18,128 bases of DNA from Baffinella frigidus (GCA_026770585.1 MU646689.1:204698-222825), one strand, 5' to 3'. Shown: positions 9,001 to 13,823, counted from the first letter of the stretch. Program-made: numbers and translations. The notes: generated by a model not told the origin, from the sequence alone.

Positions 9001-9780
9001 TTCGCATACCCTCGGTTGCACGCATCCAGCCGTGCGGACACATCAGGCTGTTGAGGGTTTCAGGTTTCGGGTTGCGCTATCGTCCATTGCGGCTCGTAGG
9101 CCGGGGGGGTGGCGCGCCGCCGTGCTGAATAAGGTTTGGAGTTGAGGGTGGAGGAGTGAGGGTGTAGGGTGTAGGGAGTAGGGGTCGGGGTCTAGAGTTG
9201 AGGGTTTAGAGTATGCAACCTCACCCCGGAGGAAGTCGCCGTGCTGGATGCGGGGTTTGCGGGTTTGGTGTTTGGGGGTTATTGGGGGTGAGGGTTTAGG
9301 GTTGAGGGTTTAGGGTTGAGGGTGTATAGGACAGGGTTTAGGGTTTAGGGTTTGGGGGGCAGGGTTTATGGTTTCGGGAGGGTTTAGGGTTTAGTTAGGG
9401 TTTAGTCAGCGTCTACGGTTCAGGGCTTCGTATTTCGAGTTCACGGTTCCGTGTTTCGTGTTCAAGGCTTCAGCGGTTGGGGTTTCTACGGTTCAGGGTT
9501 CAGGGTTCAGGGTCTACGGGTCACGGGTCTACATATACATGGCGGCCGTGTAGATACTAATAAATCTCTCTCTCTTTCTTCATAGGGCCTAACTGGGGCT
9601 CAGGGTTTAGCGGTAGGGCGCCGTGTAGGATGGACCCCCCGAGGCGTTTCGTGTTCAGGGCTTCGGAGGTGAGGGCGCACCTCCCAGCTTCAGCGCCGCG
9701 GCCAGCGGTCTCCGACCCCCGGGGACTTGGGGGAGTGCACTCCCCAGGCGCGGTCGCCCTGTGGCGCGCGAGATTGCCCC
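1..9780 (-). CDS. RSH: RelA/SpoT homologue (RSH), multi-exon gene, 3' part outside window
   Basis: RSH enzymes make and/or hydrolyse the alarmone (p)ppGpp; in algae and plants they usually act in the plastid. Seen: twelve short minus-strand exons, each bounded by AG and GT, join in compatible phases into 349 codons. In order: basic extension, acidic Gly/Ser/Glu linker, then a full HD domain. Its key residues are present: Arg and His in [11 protein letters not shown], the HDTVEDT motif split between two exons as HDT|VEDT, the [13 protein letters not shown] block, AENFRKM, and the Asp and Asn of [12 protein letters not shown], followed by [15 protein letters not shown] and a Glu-rich helix ending [10 protein letters not shown]. 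Known for the family: these His/Asp residues bind Mn and are lost in synthetase-only RelA proteins, so this copy is predicted to be hydrolase-competent. DRTHN replaces the usual DRLHN. The synthetase domain would lie left of the window. The assignment rests on recognising conserved HD motifs; the two most N-terminal exons are less certain. Confidence 0.9.
191..350. mobile_element. Fold-back (MITE-like) element
   Basis: Arms of roughly 60-70 bp with mismatches run from ataggctaacggactaaaaa (191 on) and are matched in reverse complement by the end at about 290-350 (tttttagtccattaccctat). The inner arm contains cctacggaattgcctaccg, which resembles the core of the CCACACAG MITEs. No coding capacity. 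Confidence 0.8.
390..550. mobile_element. CCACACAG-family MITE, copy 1
   Basis: Ends ccacacag / ctgtgtgg. The right half (ttattcaaaatcccttcgaa) and the core around gttaccttatccgtagg are shared with copies at 5452-5614 and 12613-12774. The left inverted end is diverged (agggcttcgcagg). Non-coding. Confidence 0.85.
564..627 (-). CDS. RSH: RSH exon: LGI...ELED segment
   Basis: The 64-bp exon has acceptor cttgtgggcag and donor gtagaacc. One leading base completes the split Arg codon of ...APLAH-R; then [15 protein letters not shown] and RFLHPE follow, matching the RSH block after APLAHRLGI. It leaves in phase 0 into 1-83. Confidence 0.88.
721..759 (-). pseudogene. Echo copies of RSH exon 564-627
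   Basis: The stretch has two adjacent partial copies of the 5' part of the exon (minus strand ATTTTCTGGCTGAAGACG and ATTTTCTGGCT). The right-hand copy keeps an acceptor (gttgcag) but has lost one G of the GGGG run, which shifts the frame. It lies in the upstream intron. Confidence 0.8.
1082..1142 (-). pseudogene. Echo of RSH exon 1326-1425 (3' part with donor)
   Basis: Minus strand codes [18 protein letters not shown] followed by gtccca, so the exon end and a GT donor are kept. The first half of the exon ([11 protein letters not shown]...) and its acceptor are missing. Arg to Trp and Tyr to Phe changes mark decay. Confidence 0.85.
1326..1425 (-). CDS. RSH: RSH exon: DRTHN catalytic motif to APLAH
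   Basis: The 100-bp exon has acceptor cgctcgcag and donor gtacacgg. The first two bases complete the Asp codon begun by exon 2645-2714 (KLA-D). It then reads [19 protein letters not shown] and [13 protein letters not shown], with a split Arg codon at the end. In RSH hydrolases the Asp and Asn of DRxHN are catalytic or metal ligands; both are present. Thr replaces the usual Leu. Confidence 0.92.
1521..1543 (-). pseudogene. Echo fragment of RSH exon 1326-1425 (IRTLKHV)
   Basis: Minus strand ATCCGGACGCTGAAGCACGTG codes IRTLKHV. Neither splice site is retained. It abuts the inverted echo of exon 3510-3578 at about 1549. Confidence 0.75.
1549..1659 (+). repeat. Inverted duplicate of 2955-3068, including an exon tail and donor
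   Basis: About 111 bp on the plus strand match the reverse complement of 2955-3068 with only a few differences. It begins with the exon end NSKEGAQ followed by the donor gtcatcc, then the cgacaatagaacgaccg repeats. It lies on the strand opposite to all other RSH echoes. Confidence 0.85.
1782..1817 (-). pseudogene. Echo fragment of RSH exon 1326-1425 (5' part with acceptor)
   Basis: Minus strand has ccctcgcag followed by ATCGGACGCACAACATCCGG, coding the split Asp plus [11 protein letters not shown], then diverges. The acceptor is kept; the donor half is absent. Confidence 0.85.
1815..1955. repeat. TTTAGGG-like heptamer array
   Basis: Degenerate repeats of gggtttagg / gggcttagg / gggttcagg on the plus strand inside the intron between RSH exons 2645-2714 and 1326-1425. 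Confidence 0.85.
2045..2088 (-). pseudogene. Echo of RSH exon 2645-2714 (copy 1)
   Basis: Minus strand retains GGAAGATGGCGCGCGACGTC and ATTCTCGTCAAGCTCGCC, but lacks VVAMA and other internal codons. The donor G-GT is changed to AGTCTCC and the acceptor is lost. Confidence 0.8.
2170..2213. repeat. GGGTTTC heptamer array
   Basis: About six near-perfect units of gggtttc in the intron, between echoes 1 and 2 of exon 2645-2714. Confidence 0.9.
2236..2296 (-). pseudogene. Echo of RSH exon 2645-2714 (copy 2)
   Basis: Minus strand codes [17 protein letters not shown] with a donor-like gtctctc, but a 9-bp internal loss and a diverged 5' end (no AG acceptor, ...EISRKM) make it unspliceable. Confidence 0.85.
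2445..2502 (-). pseudogene. Echo of RSH exon 2645-2714 (copy 3)
   Basis: The exon start (GAGAACTTCAGGAAGATGG) and end (GGCAAGCTCGCCG then gtctctc) are recognisable, but the middle coding AMARDIRV is deleted or scrambled. The acceptor is absent. Confidence 0.8.
2645..2714 (-). CDS. RSH: RSH exon: AENFRKM...VKLA (intact copy)
   Basis: The 70-bp exon has acceptor cctcatgcag and donor gtaccataacc. It reads [14 protein letters not shown] then IRVILVKLA, plus one base of the following Asp codon. This is the conserved helix preceding the DRxHN motif in RSH hydrolase domains. Of five copies in 2.0-2.9 kb it is the only one with full length and both splice sites. Confidence 0.93.
2851..2908 (-). pseudogene. 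Echo of RSH exon 2645-2714 (copy 5, upstream)
   Basis: Acceptor ccttttccag and the frame [19 protein letters not shown] are intact, but the 3' end is broken (ATCCTCGGCAGCTCG). The donor and the VKLA codons are lost. Confidence 0.85.
2955..3068. repeat. Inverted partner of 1549-1659
   Basis: It contains three cggtc(g/t)ttctattg repeats, the sequence gtgtacaacgtgttcgaca, and the 3' end of the echo exon at 3048-3108. Together with 1549-1659 it flanks the intact exon 2645-2714 in two different introns. Confidence 0.85.
3048..3108 (-). pseudogene. Echo of RSH exon 3510-3578 (copy 1)
   Basis: Minus strand codes [20 protein letters not shown] followed by donor gtcatcc. The first codons (VAQ) and the AG acceptor are replaced by ggggcggttg. 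Thr to Ala and Glu to Gly changes are present. Confidence 0.88.
3292..3352 (-). pseudogene. Echo of RSH exon 3510-3578 (copy 2)
   Basis: Minus strand codes [20 protein letters not shown] followed by gtcatcc. The VAQ start and original acceptor are lost; a chance cag lies upstream, but splicing there in phase 0 would read CGC TGG TAG, a stop. Confidence 0.88.
3510..3578 (-). CDS. RSH: RSH exon: [13 protein letters not shown] (intact copy)
   Basis: The 69-bp exon has acceptor cgcgcgcag and donor gtccataac, phase 0 at both ends. It reads [13 protein letters not shown] then [10 protein letters not shown], a highly conserved RSH block. It joins ...EEEFGAE upstream and AENFRKM downstream without gaps relative to the family. 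Confidence 0.94.
3585..3855. repeat. Telomere-like heptamer array
   Basis: Long degenerate run of gggtttagg, gggttggg, gggattcgg and related units on the plus strand, filling much of the intron between exons 3510-3578 and 4087-4140. Open frames through it (Asn-Pro-Lys-Pro type) are repeat translations. Confidence 0.88.
3859..3909 (-). pseudogene. Echo of RSH exon 4087-4140
   Basis: Minus strand codes [17 protein letters not shown] followed by gtgcccc, so the donor survives. The acceptor and the first codons (gtcgag) are changed to gatggg. Gly to Val and other changes are present. Confidence 0.87.
4019..4044. repeat. Perfect 26-bp palindrome in AT-rich intron segment
   Basis: ggccctaagtaaa followed by its exact reverse complement. 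Neighbouring 3965-4020 holds further agggccctaag(c/t)aaattt copies, so this is a small inverted-repeat cluster. Confidence 0.9.
4087..4140 (-). CDS. RSH: RSH exon: VEDT half of the HDxxEDT motif
   Basis: The 54-bp exon has acceptor ctgacgctag and donor gtgccttacc, phase 0-0. It reads [18 protein letters not shown]. Joined to LLHDT of exon 4611-4680 it restores the hallmark HDTVEDT of the RSH hydrolase domain. Confidence 0.94.
4143..4440. repeat. Telomere-like heptamer array
   Basis: Runs of gggttta, gggtttgg and ggtttct units on the plus strand. Subarrays are locally homogeneous (ggtttgg about 4229-4285, tttctgg about 4285-4420), which indicates local tandem amplification. Confidence 0.9.
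4444..4505 (-). pseudogene. Echo of RSH exon 4611-4680 with catalytic His replaced by Leu
   Basis: Minus strand codes [19 protein letters not shown] followed by gtacccc. The donor is kept, but the first codons (VASI) and AG acceptor are missing. The metal-binding His of HDTVEDT is Leu (CTT) and Thr is Lys. Confidence 0.88.
4611..4680 (-). CDS. RSH: RSH exon: LLHDT half of the HDxxEDT motif (intact copy)
   Basis: The 70-bp exon has acceptor cggaatgcag and donor gtaccggtct. One base completes the Ser codon of ...HPC-S; then [12 protein letters not shown] and [11 protein letters not shown] follow. His and Asp of HDxxED are present. It is the only one of four copies with both splice sites and full length. 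Confidence 0.94.
4711..4926. repeat. 36-bp minisatellite, six perfect-length units
   Basis: Six head-to-tail units start gttgttagtacg, with no length variation. Units 1-3 carry cgcaccg and cacgttc; units 4-6 carry cggaccg and cacggtc, so the array is two homogeneous blocks of three. Because 36 is divisible by 3 it is open in several frames on both strands; those frames are not taken as genes. It lies in an RSH intron next to exon 4611-4680. Confidence 0.95.
4935..4970. repeat. GGGTTTC heptamer array
   Basis: Five near-perfect gggtttc units directly after the 36-bp minisatellite. Confidence 0.9.
5105..5117 (-). pseudogene. Minimal echo of RSH exon 4611-4680 (acceptor edge)
   Basis: Minus strand gcgaaatgcag followed by GGTGGCGAGCACCATTTG, i.e. 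the exon's acceptor and its first four codons only. It is adjacent to a second copy of gcaagcggactattcagatc (also near 4968). Confidence 0.7.
5240..5277 (-). pseudogene. Echo of RSH exon 4611-4680 (5' half with acceptor)
   Basis: Minus strand ttccgcag followed by codons [12 protein letters not shown], then divergence. The acceptor is kept; the donor half is lost. Confidence 0.85.
5452..5614. mobile_element. CCACACAG-family MITE, copy 2
   Basis: Ends ccacacagcgggctacga and tcgaagtccgctgtgtgg are mutually inverted. The core gttaccttgtccgtagg through cctacggattgcctaccg matches copies 1 and 3. It sits in an RSH intron. No clear target duplication. Confidence 0.88.
5830..6117 (-). repeat. GGGTTTCGG-type array containing repeated exon-end/donor fragments
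   Basis: A degenerate G-rich array on the plus strand is punctuated on the minus strand by fragments of the end of exon 6414-6474: at about 6042-6056 (cacccgtgctc then gtattt), 5959-5972 (cacccgtacac then gtatac) and 5881-5896 (cacccgtgcag then gtgtgc). Each is a partial exon end followed by a GT. Confidence 0.75.
6118..6151 (-). pseudogene. Echo of RSH exon 6414-6474 with catalytic His replaced by Pro
   Basis: Minus strand codes [11 protein letters not shown] followed by tc and the donor gtatttacc. The acceptor and the first half (ERMHSGQL) are missing. The conserved metal-binding His of YFIHP is Pro. Confidence 0.87.
6210..6290. repeat. C-rich cccgaaa array, inverted relative to neighbours
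   Basis: About ten units of cccgaaac / cccggaac on the plus strand, opposite in orientation to the gggtttcgg array at 5830-6117. The pair could form a long imperfect hairpin. Confidence 0.88.
6414..6474 (-). CDS. RSH: RSH exon: [11 protein letters not shown] motif (intact copy)
   Basis: The 61-bp exon has acceptor ctcgcttcgcag and donor gtatttacc. It completes the split Glu codon, then reads [19 protein letters not shown] plus two bases of Ser. This matches the first HD-domain motif of RSH proteins (GQxRxSGEPYxxHP), with the conserved Arg and His. Choosing gtattt rather than gtgctc as donor gives the family spacing HPxxVA exactly. Confidence 0.94.
6682..6712 (-). pseudogene. Echo fragment of RSH exon 6850-6937
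   Basis: Minus strand GACAGACTTCGCAAAGAACA then CCAAGACCTA resembles the [11 protein letters not shown]-coding part of the exon. Both splice sites are lost. Confidence 0.65.
6850..6937 (-). CDS. RSH: RSH exon: start of HD domain
   Basis: The 88-bp exon has acceptor cccgaaacgcag and donor gtttgag. It reads [29 protein letters not shown] and one base of the next Glu. It corresponds to the LxxLLxxIxxYxPxAD...AYxFA start of RSH hydrolase domains. Entry is in phase 0. Confidence 0.92.
6938..7190. repeat. Telomere-like array with homogeneous ggttcag block
   Basis: Degenerate heptamers. From about 7040 to 7115 nearly perfect ggttcag units give way to ggtccag units. It fills the 261-bp intron upstream of exon 6850-6937. 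Confidence 0.9.
7199..7246 (-). CDS. RSH: RSH exon (probable): charged linker before HD domain
   Basis: The 48-bp exon has acceptor cctgaaagcag and donor gttgatgt, phase 0-0. It codes [16 protein letters not shown], which joins [10 protein letters not shown] directly. It is a unique-sequence island between heptamer arrays on the RSH strand. No family motif is expected here, so the call rests on splice sites, phase and position. Confidence 0.65.
7255..7490. repeat. Telomere-like heptamer array
   Basis: Locally pure gggttta and ggtttat blocks on the plus strand in the long RSH intron 7247-8681. Just beyond, at about 7492-7503, minus strand gttcagcag followed by ATGGAAGTGGCC and gtaaacc may be an echo of exon 7199-7246, but it is too short to be sure. 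Confidence 0.88.
7991..8164. mobile_element. Fold-back element with 32-bp perfect terminal arms
   Basis: 7991-8022 is the exact reverse complement of 8133-8164 (cgccttcgcgaagcaataat...). Inside are a second inverted pair (ggacacgacc / ggtcgtgtcc) and tacaaattttgta. The whole unit can fold into one cruciform, which indicates recent origin or gene conversion between the arms. Confidence 0.9.
8313..8332 (-). pseudogene. Echo of RSH exon 8682-8923 (3' end with donor)
   Basis: Minus strand ACTGGTGAGCTGCGGGAACAG then gttgtgagcc matches the exon end (...GTGCGGGAACAG then gttttgagcc). It is part of the 7620-8690 tandem repeat. Confidence 0.65.
8452..8592. mobile_element. TCATCTCC-family MITE, copy 1 (141 bp)
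   Basis: Long inverted arms begin tcatctccacaaaagtatta and are matched inverted at the right end (tagtacgtttgtggagat). They continue through the attaattgctt and gcaacgaaa segments toward the middle. A 4-bp duplication AAAC flanks it (8448-8451 and 8593-8596). A paralogous repeat at about 7877-7895 shows the empty site (ctaccaaacgcgag). Copy 2 is at 17884-18028. Confidence 0.92.
8682..8923 (-). CDS. RSH: RSH exon (probable): N-terminal acidic Gly/Ser/Glu linker
   Basis: The 242-bp exon has acceptor cctcatccag and donor gttttgagccc. It enters with two bases, leaves in phase 0 and is open throughout. It reads [14 protein letters not shown] then [16 protein letters not shown], a low-complexity stretch with an internal duplication (GGGESGFEG...[20 protein letters not shown]) and ends VEVREQ. 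Partial copies at 9074-9124, 9209-9243 and 8313-8332 keep its acceptor or donor, the same echo pattern as the secure RSH exons, which supports the minus strand. The plus strand of the same stretch is also open (Pro/Lys/Ser-rich), so the strand is not proven. Confidence 0.55.
9074..9124 (-). pseudogene. Echo of exon 8682-8923 (5' part with acceptor)
   Basis: Minus strand cttattcag then CACGGCGGCG..., ending ...GCAATGGACGATAGCG; it aligns with CACGGCGACTTCC...GCAATGGACGATGATG of the exon. Confidence 0.65.
9130..9540. repeat. Telomere-like heptamer array
   Basis: Degenerate gggttta/gggttga/gggttca units on the plus strand, with cggttc and gtttcg variants near 9410-9510. It is part of the RSH intron 8924-9680, between candidate exons. 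Confidence 0.85.
9209..9243 (-). pseudogene. Echo of exon 8682-8923 (acceptor edge)
   Basis: Minus strand cgcatccag then CACGGCGACTTCCTCCGGG, followed by gtgaggttgcatac. In the exon frame a stop (TGA) follows. Read on the plus strand the same DNA gives [12 protein letters not shown], a protein-like string that I consider coincidental. Confidence 0.6.
9681..9780 (-). CDS. RSH exon (tentative): basic, transit-peptide-like segment
   Basis: This is a unique GC-rich 100-bp island with acceptor cttcaagcag and donor gtgcgccctc. In phase 0 it reads [19 protein letters not shown] then [14 protein letters not shown], with no Asp or Glu in 33 codons. It leaves one base that pairs in phase with exon 8682-8923 (split Ala codon). 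The composition (Arg, Ala, Ser, Leu, Pro; no acid) fits a plastid transit peptide, expected for an algal RSH. A second phase is also open, so frame and identity are tentative. Confidence 0.4.
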
Positions 9781-9784
9781 CTGC

Positions 9785-10090
9785 TTGAAGGGTTGGGGTG
9801 AGGGTTTGGGGGAGAGGGGTGAGGGTTTGGGGTTTGGGGTTTGGGGTTTGGGGTTTAGGGTTTAGGGTTTAGGGTTTGGGGTGCAGAGTTAGGGTTCAGG
9901 GTTTCGGGTTTTGGGTTCAGGGTTTCGGGTTTCGGGTTTTTGGTTTCGGGTTTAGGTTTTAGAGTTTACCCAAACTCCACCGTGGAACGGGGGGGGCTGT
10001 TGCTCGGTTTTGGAGCGTAGGCTTTGGGGTTTAGGGTTTAGGGTTTAGGGTTCAGGGTTAATGGTTTAGTGTTTAGGTTTAGGTTAGACC
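9785..10090. repeat. Telomere-like heptamer arrays
   Basis: Runs of gggtttg, gggttta and gggtttc on the plus strand (9795-9965, 10025-10080). This is the rightmost G-rich array before the orientation of the repeats changes. Confidence 0.88.
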
Positions 10091-11260
10091 CGACCCTTAA
10101 CAGATCCTGTTTCGCCAGGCGTCCGTCTAAACGATTCCTGGTACAAAACCTGGCATTTTAAAACCTCAAAAGGAAGAAATGCTCAGAAATGGCTCCACAC
10201 CCCACGCGAATCTGAGATGAAATTTATCCCATTTATGAAGGGCCGTGTTCCACTCGAGGTTAGAAATGTGACCATGTTAAAAGTTATAAATTTACAAGTC
10301 CTTTACAAGTGGACCGCTGTGTAGTAATTTTCACACACACAGACGCGTTTGGTCACGTAGCTGCGGGATATCCCACAGCTACGTGACCAAACCCGCTCGT
10401 GACTGGTACAAATGTTTACAACCCCACATTTAAAATGCCCCCCTTTCCAGCCTCGAGAGGTTTGGGTTGAGAGCCCTCGGCCAGGTTTCGGGCCCCGGGT
10501 GCTTCGGTGGACGAATCCCAAGCTCCGGGGGTACCACACAGCGGACTTCGAAGGGATTTTGAATGCCCCCTAAGCGAGGCTCCGGGAGTCCTAGCGCGAG
10601 GTCTCTTGATTTAATCGCGGCGAGTATTTGACTCAAATACGATCTGTCAACGAAAATTACTACACACCGGCCTTTTTTTCAGTCACATCCGCGAGGCAAT
10701 TTTCGCTGCAATTCGGATCGGAGATCCCCGAAATCGTATTGGACTCAAATACTCGCCCGGATGAGATTTGACACGATTCGTGAGCTCGAATCCGCCGAAA
10801 CTTTCAAACTCTTCCAGTCAACTCGAGGGAATTTGTACCAGGACGTCGTTTAAAAGGACCGAAACTCATCTTTTCTACAGAAATTTTGGACACGTACAAA
10901 CGCTGCCTGGTTCAGTCAACCGTCAATCGGGGGAGCGTCAATACAACTGTTGACTAAACCGGGCAAGGTTCGTTCGTACCTGGAAGATACCTGATCCGAG
11001 CAGGCTTTGTTCGCAGCGGGAAAGGAGAATATTAGTCAACATGCGCACGGGGGGCTCTCGCTACTGCGCCCAGCCCGGGGAGCGTGGGTGTGGGGAGCTG
11101 CCACCACGCAAAAGCCTACGCCCGACCTCGGAGACAAACATCTTGCTAAGATTTGTACCACGAATCGGCCACTTTGGGAGAACAATCCAGAAATCCTCCG
11201 CGAAATTGACTTTTGGGTCGAATTCGCCAAGGCTCAACGGAGCCACTCAGCCCAAGAATC
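10090..11260. other. Region without a recognisable gene
   Basis: It contains dispersed 'ctggtacaaat' repeats (10138, 10400, 10830 inverted), a segment at 10400-10460 shared with 1019-1076, one end of a CCACACAG MITE at about 10533-10575, and gaaaattactacacac at about 10657 inverted to gtgtagtaattttc at 10318. Short open frames occur by chance; none looks like a known protein. Confidence 0.6.
10347..10392. repeat. 46-bp near-perfect hairpin
   Basis: gtttggtcacgtagctgcgg and its inverted partner ccacagctacgtgaccaaac meet around gatatc with one mismatch. It lies just right of gtgtagtaatttt, a motif shared with the ends of other fold-back elements. Confidence 0.85.
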
Positions 11261-11830
11261 GTGCTTGCCAGTGAAGGGAACGCGGTCTTGTTGCCGAGGA
11301 TGGTTTGGTTTGAGGGGGTCCCCATCTTCAGAGGTGGGATGCTCGGGAGCAGCATGGGCGGGGGCAGGGACGGACCGTGGCAGGCAAGTGTCCCCAGGGC
11401 ATCACGCCAACGAACGCCGTTGCAGGCGACGCCCCTCTCCCAGGGGAAGGCAGCGCTGCCCAGCTGGGACCGCCCGCTTCTGTTCCTGGTTCGGAAGGTT
11501 CCAACGAGCACTGTCGCGAGGCGCCCCGCTGGGGAACACCCCGCGCCGCCAGCAGCCGCATCCCCACATGGTCCCACGCCCCGTCCGCACCGCTCCGCAA
11601 ACCGGAGCCGGCCTCGAGCCCCGCACCTCCCGACCCCCTTCCCGTTGCGCCCCGCCGCCCCCACTGAAAGCCACCAGGCTCCCTCCCGGCGCTTCCCGGC
11701 AGAAAGTGGCTCAGCGGGAGGAGGAGCAACAGAAGCACCCGCCCACGCCATGATCGTGAGCGCCCGCAGGTGCGCGTGGCACCCCCCCCCTGGGCCATCT
11801 CGCCCCGCCCGTCCAGTCTTAAGGCCGAAA
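11260..11830. other. GC-rich block with overlapping open frames on both strands
   Basis: This GC-rich interval has no heptamers and no fold-backs, so it resembles coding or CpG-rich 5' DNA. Long frames overlap on both strands (plus 11007-11753 and 11213-11842; minus 11146-11931 and 11328-11798). I recognise none. The minus frame starting at 11798 begins with a basic stretch (RSRSWRGR), a hydrophobic core VLLLLLLPLSHFLPG and a small-residue site (SAG), as in an ER signal peptide. If real, it could be the signal part of a two-part plastid presequence for the downstream RSH, but I found no phase-compatible link. Confidence 0.3.
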
Positions 11831-12089
11831 GTCACCCCCTGATGGATTTCAAAAGTCGTCAAACAGTCAAAGTTGACTTTTAGACCCACGCAAGAGGACC
11901 GCAAGAGTGTAACACAGACCTGGGAAAACAAGTCAGTTCACACGGAATTTGTATCAACTTCCCGAAATTTCGATTTTTCTGTGGGGAGAATGTTGACTTA
12001 TGAACTTTTGAAAATAGCCAGATCTGGCTATTTTTACTACACGGCACTCTGCCCTCCATCTTGCGTGGACGCGATTTTCATTTTCTAAA

Positions 12090-12560
12090 TTTCTCCGTTG
12101 AAAATTCTTTGGGCGAGGGTGAGCCTCCCTCCGCCCCTCTGCTCACGAGTTTGAAGCCAGGTGGCGCGCTGGAGCTTGGACACCTTCGCGCGGGCGGTTC
12201 TCTCGCGTGTCCTCGCTGCGCTCCTGGTCGAACGCGGTGCCGTGCGAGGACTGAGCCCTAGCAGGTTTTCGGCAGGATCGAGCTGGCACCCACTGGGCCC
12301 CGCGGCTCTGGGCGTCGGAGCGCAGCAGGCGGAGCGATCTAGCACTGGATATCGTCTGCGAAGGCGGCGGCGGCGGGAATGCACCCCGCAGCAACGGCTA
12401 GTCCGCGGTTCAAGGCGGAGAATTCGCAGAACATGAACTCCCCACAGGTCCGCGAACAACCCGCGGCCCCCAGCCCCAGCGGCAGGATTCCGAACCCCGG
12501 ATTGGCGGCTCGGCGGGCGCCTGCATGGCGGTGATGTCCTCGCGTGGATCATCGGGGGCG
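12090..12560. other. Second GC-rich block, coding strand undecided
   Basis: Heptamer-free, GC-rich. Minus strand 12085-12657 is open; so are plus frames such as 12161-12436. On the plus strand gtttgaagccag then GTGGCGCGCTGG...GCG then gttctc would be a small exon coding VARWSLDTFARA with borders like those of the right-hand gene. This is not enough to call. Confidence 0.3.
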
Positions 12561-12612
12561 CCGTTGCTAGGGGGTTGCGTTTGGAAGCTTTTGTTTGTAC
12601 AAGGGGGCCTAG

Positions 12613-12774
12613 CCACACAGCGGACTTCGAAGGGCTTTTCGGCCCATTTCGGGCCACCTTTCCGTTACCTTATCCACAGGAACCCCCCTATGCCCCTACG
12701 GGTTGCCTACCGTAGGGTCGTAGGTCTTATCGCTGAAGGGTTATTCAAAAATCCCTTCATAGCCCGCTGTGTGG
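12613..12774. mobile_element. CCACACAG-family MITE, copy 3
   Basis: Inverted ends ccacacagcggacttcgaag / cttcatagcccgctgtgtgg, with the core gttaccttatccacagg and cctacgggttgcctaccg. Same length class (about 162 bp) as copies 1 and 2. Confidence 0.9.
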
Positions 12775-13438
12775 GTCTGCGTCTGTCTATTTGGGCTCAC
12801 CAAATCGGTTAGCCCGGGCCCTTTTCTGCTCCAAAGTTGACGGATGTGTACCGCAAACTCAGCATGTCAACTGTTAAACAGACGGTGAACCCGAGTGGCA
12901 GGACTAGATCTCCCAGCCCAGGGAATCTCAGCGCTCCCTCACTCGGGTTGACAGGCTTTTCTCAAGTTGACAACCTGGCTTCGTGGTACAAATCCATCAA
13001 CGTTAGCGCCCACAGGGCCTCCTCCAGTGGGCGAGACCAAACGAGAAAGGGAAACCTCAACCCTAAACTCGCTGATGACTTTAGGCGAAGGAGCCTAAAC
13101 TCGTTGATGACTTTAGACGAAGGAGCCTCGAACCCACCAGCCGCCTTGCATGGTTCAGGGGGAGGAAACCTTGATTCACGCAGGATTGGAGGGGGGGGGG
13201 TATTCGAGAGTCATTTTTTTTAGGGAAAACGGTATTCAAATGTCCATTTTTAGAAGAAAACGGCTCCAAGAACGACTCAATGGCTCCAAGTACGACCCTG
13301 GAATACCCTACCCAAGAGCCTGGCGTGGTGAACTTATGACGTCGACCCATAAACTTATTGCGTCCAGAGAGGGCTCGAAACGCAGGTTCCGCGAGCGTTA
13401 TGGTTATGGTAAAGCTAGATTTAGTCCCAGCACCAAAT

Positions 13439-13582
13439 AGATGTAATTTCGGGAATGTCCTTCTAAACGAAGATTTGTACCAATAACTTTTAGGGGTTTA
13501 AAATATTCGTACTTGTAGGGCTGTAAAATGTCTGGATTTGTACCAAGAATCGTTTAGAAGGACAGTTCCCGAAATTAAATCT
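13439..13582. mobile_element. Fold-back element with 'ttctaaacga' arms
   Basis: Left arm agatgtaatttcgggaatgt ccttctaaacg is inverted at the right end (cgtttagaaggacagttccc gaaattaaatct). Fragments of this arm (ctgtccatctaaacgatt, ctggtacaaat) recur at about 7767, 10125 and 15831. Confidence 0.8.
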
Positions 13583-13823
13583 GTTCAGGTTCGCCAAGAG
13601 ATTCTCTCAGCCTAGGGACGCGGGGGTCGTCTGCGCAACTCAATTTCGCACCAAGACAGAATCTGTCCCGCTATCTCAGGCTCCCCACGCGGAAGGTAAG
13701 GGTGTATGTGCTATTTTAGGCATCAAATGATGCTATCTTACGCCTTTTCATCAGGACAGATTCTGGTATGGTCCGACATGAAACCGTTCCAAGTGGACTG
13801 TGGGTGTTGTCGGGTGTCTTTGA

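Noticed and set aside
10303-10636. Minus-strand frames over the hairpin at 10347-10392
   Set aside because: They run through a hairpin, a dispersed repeat and a MITE end.
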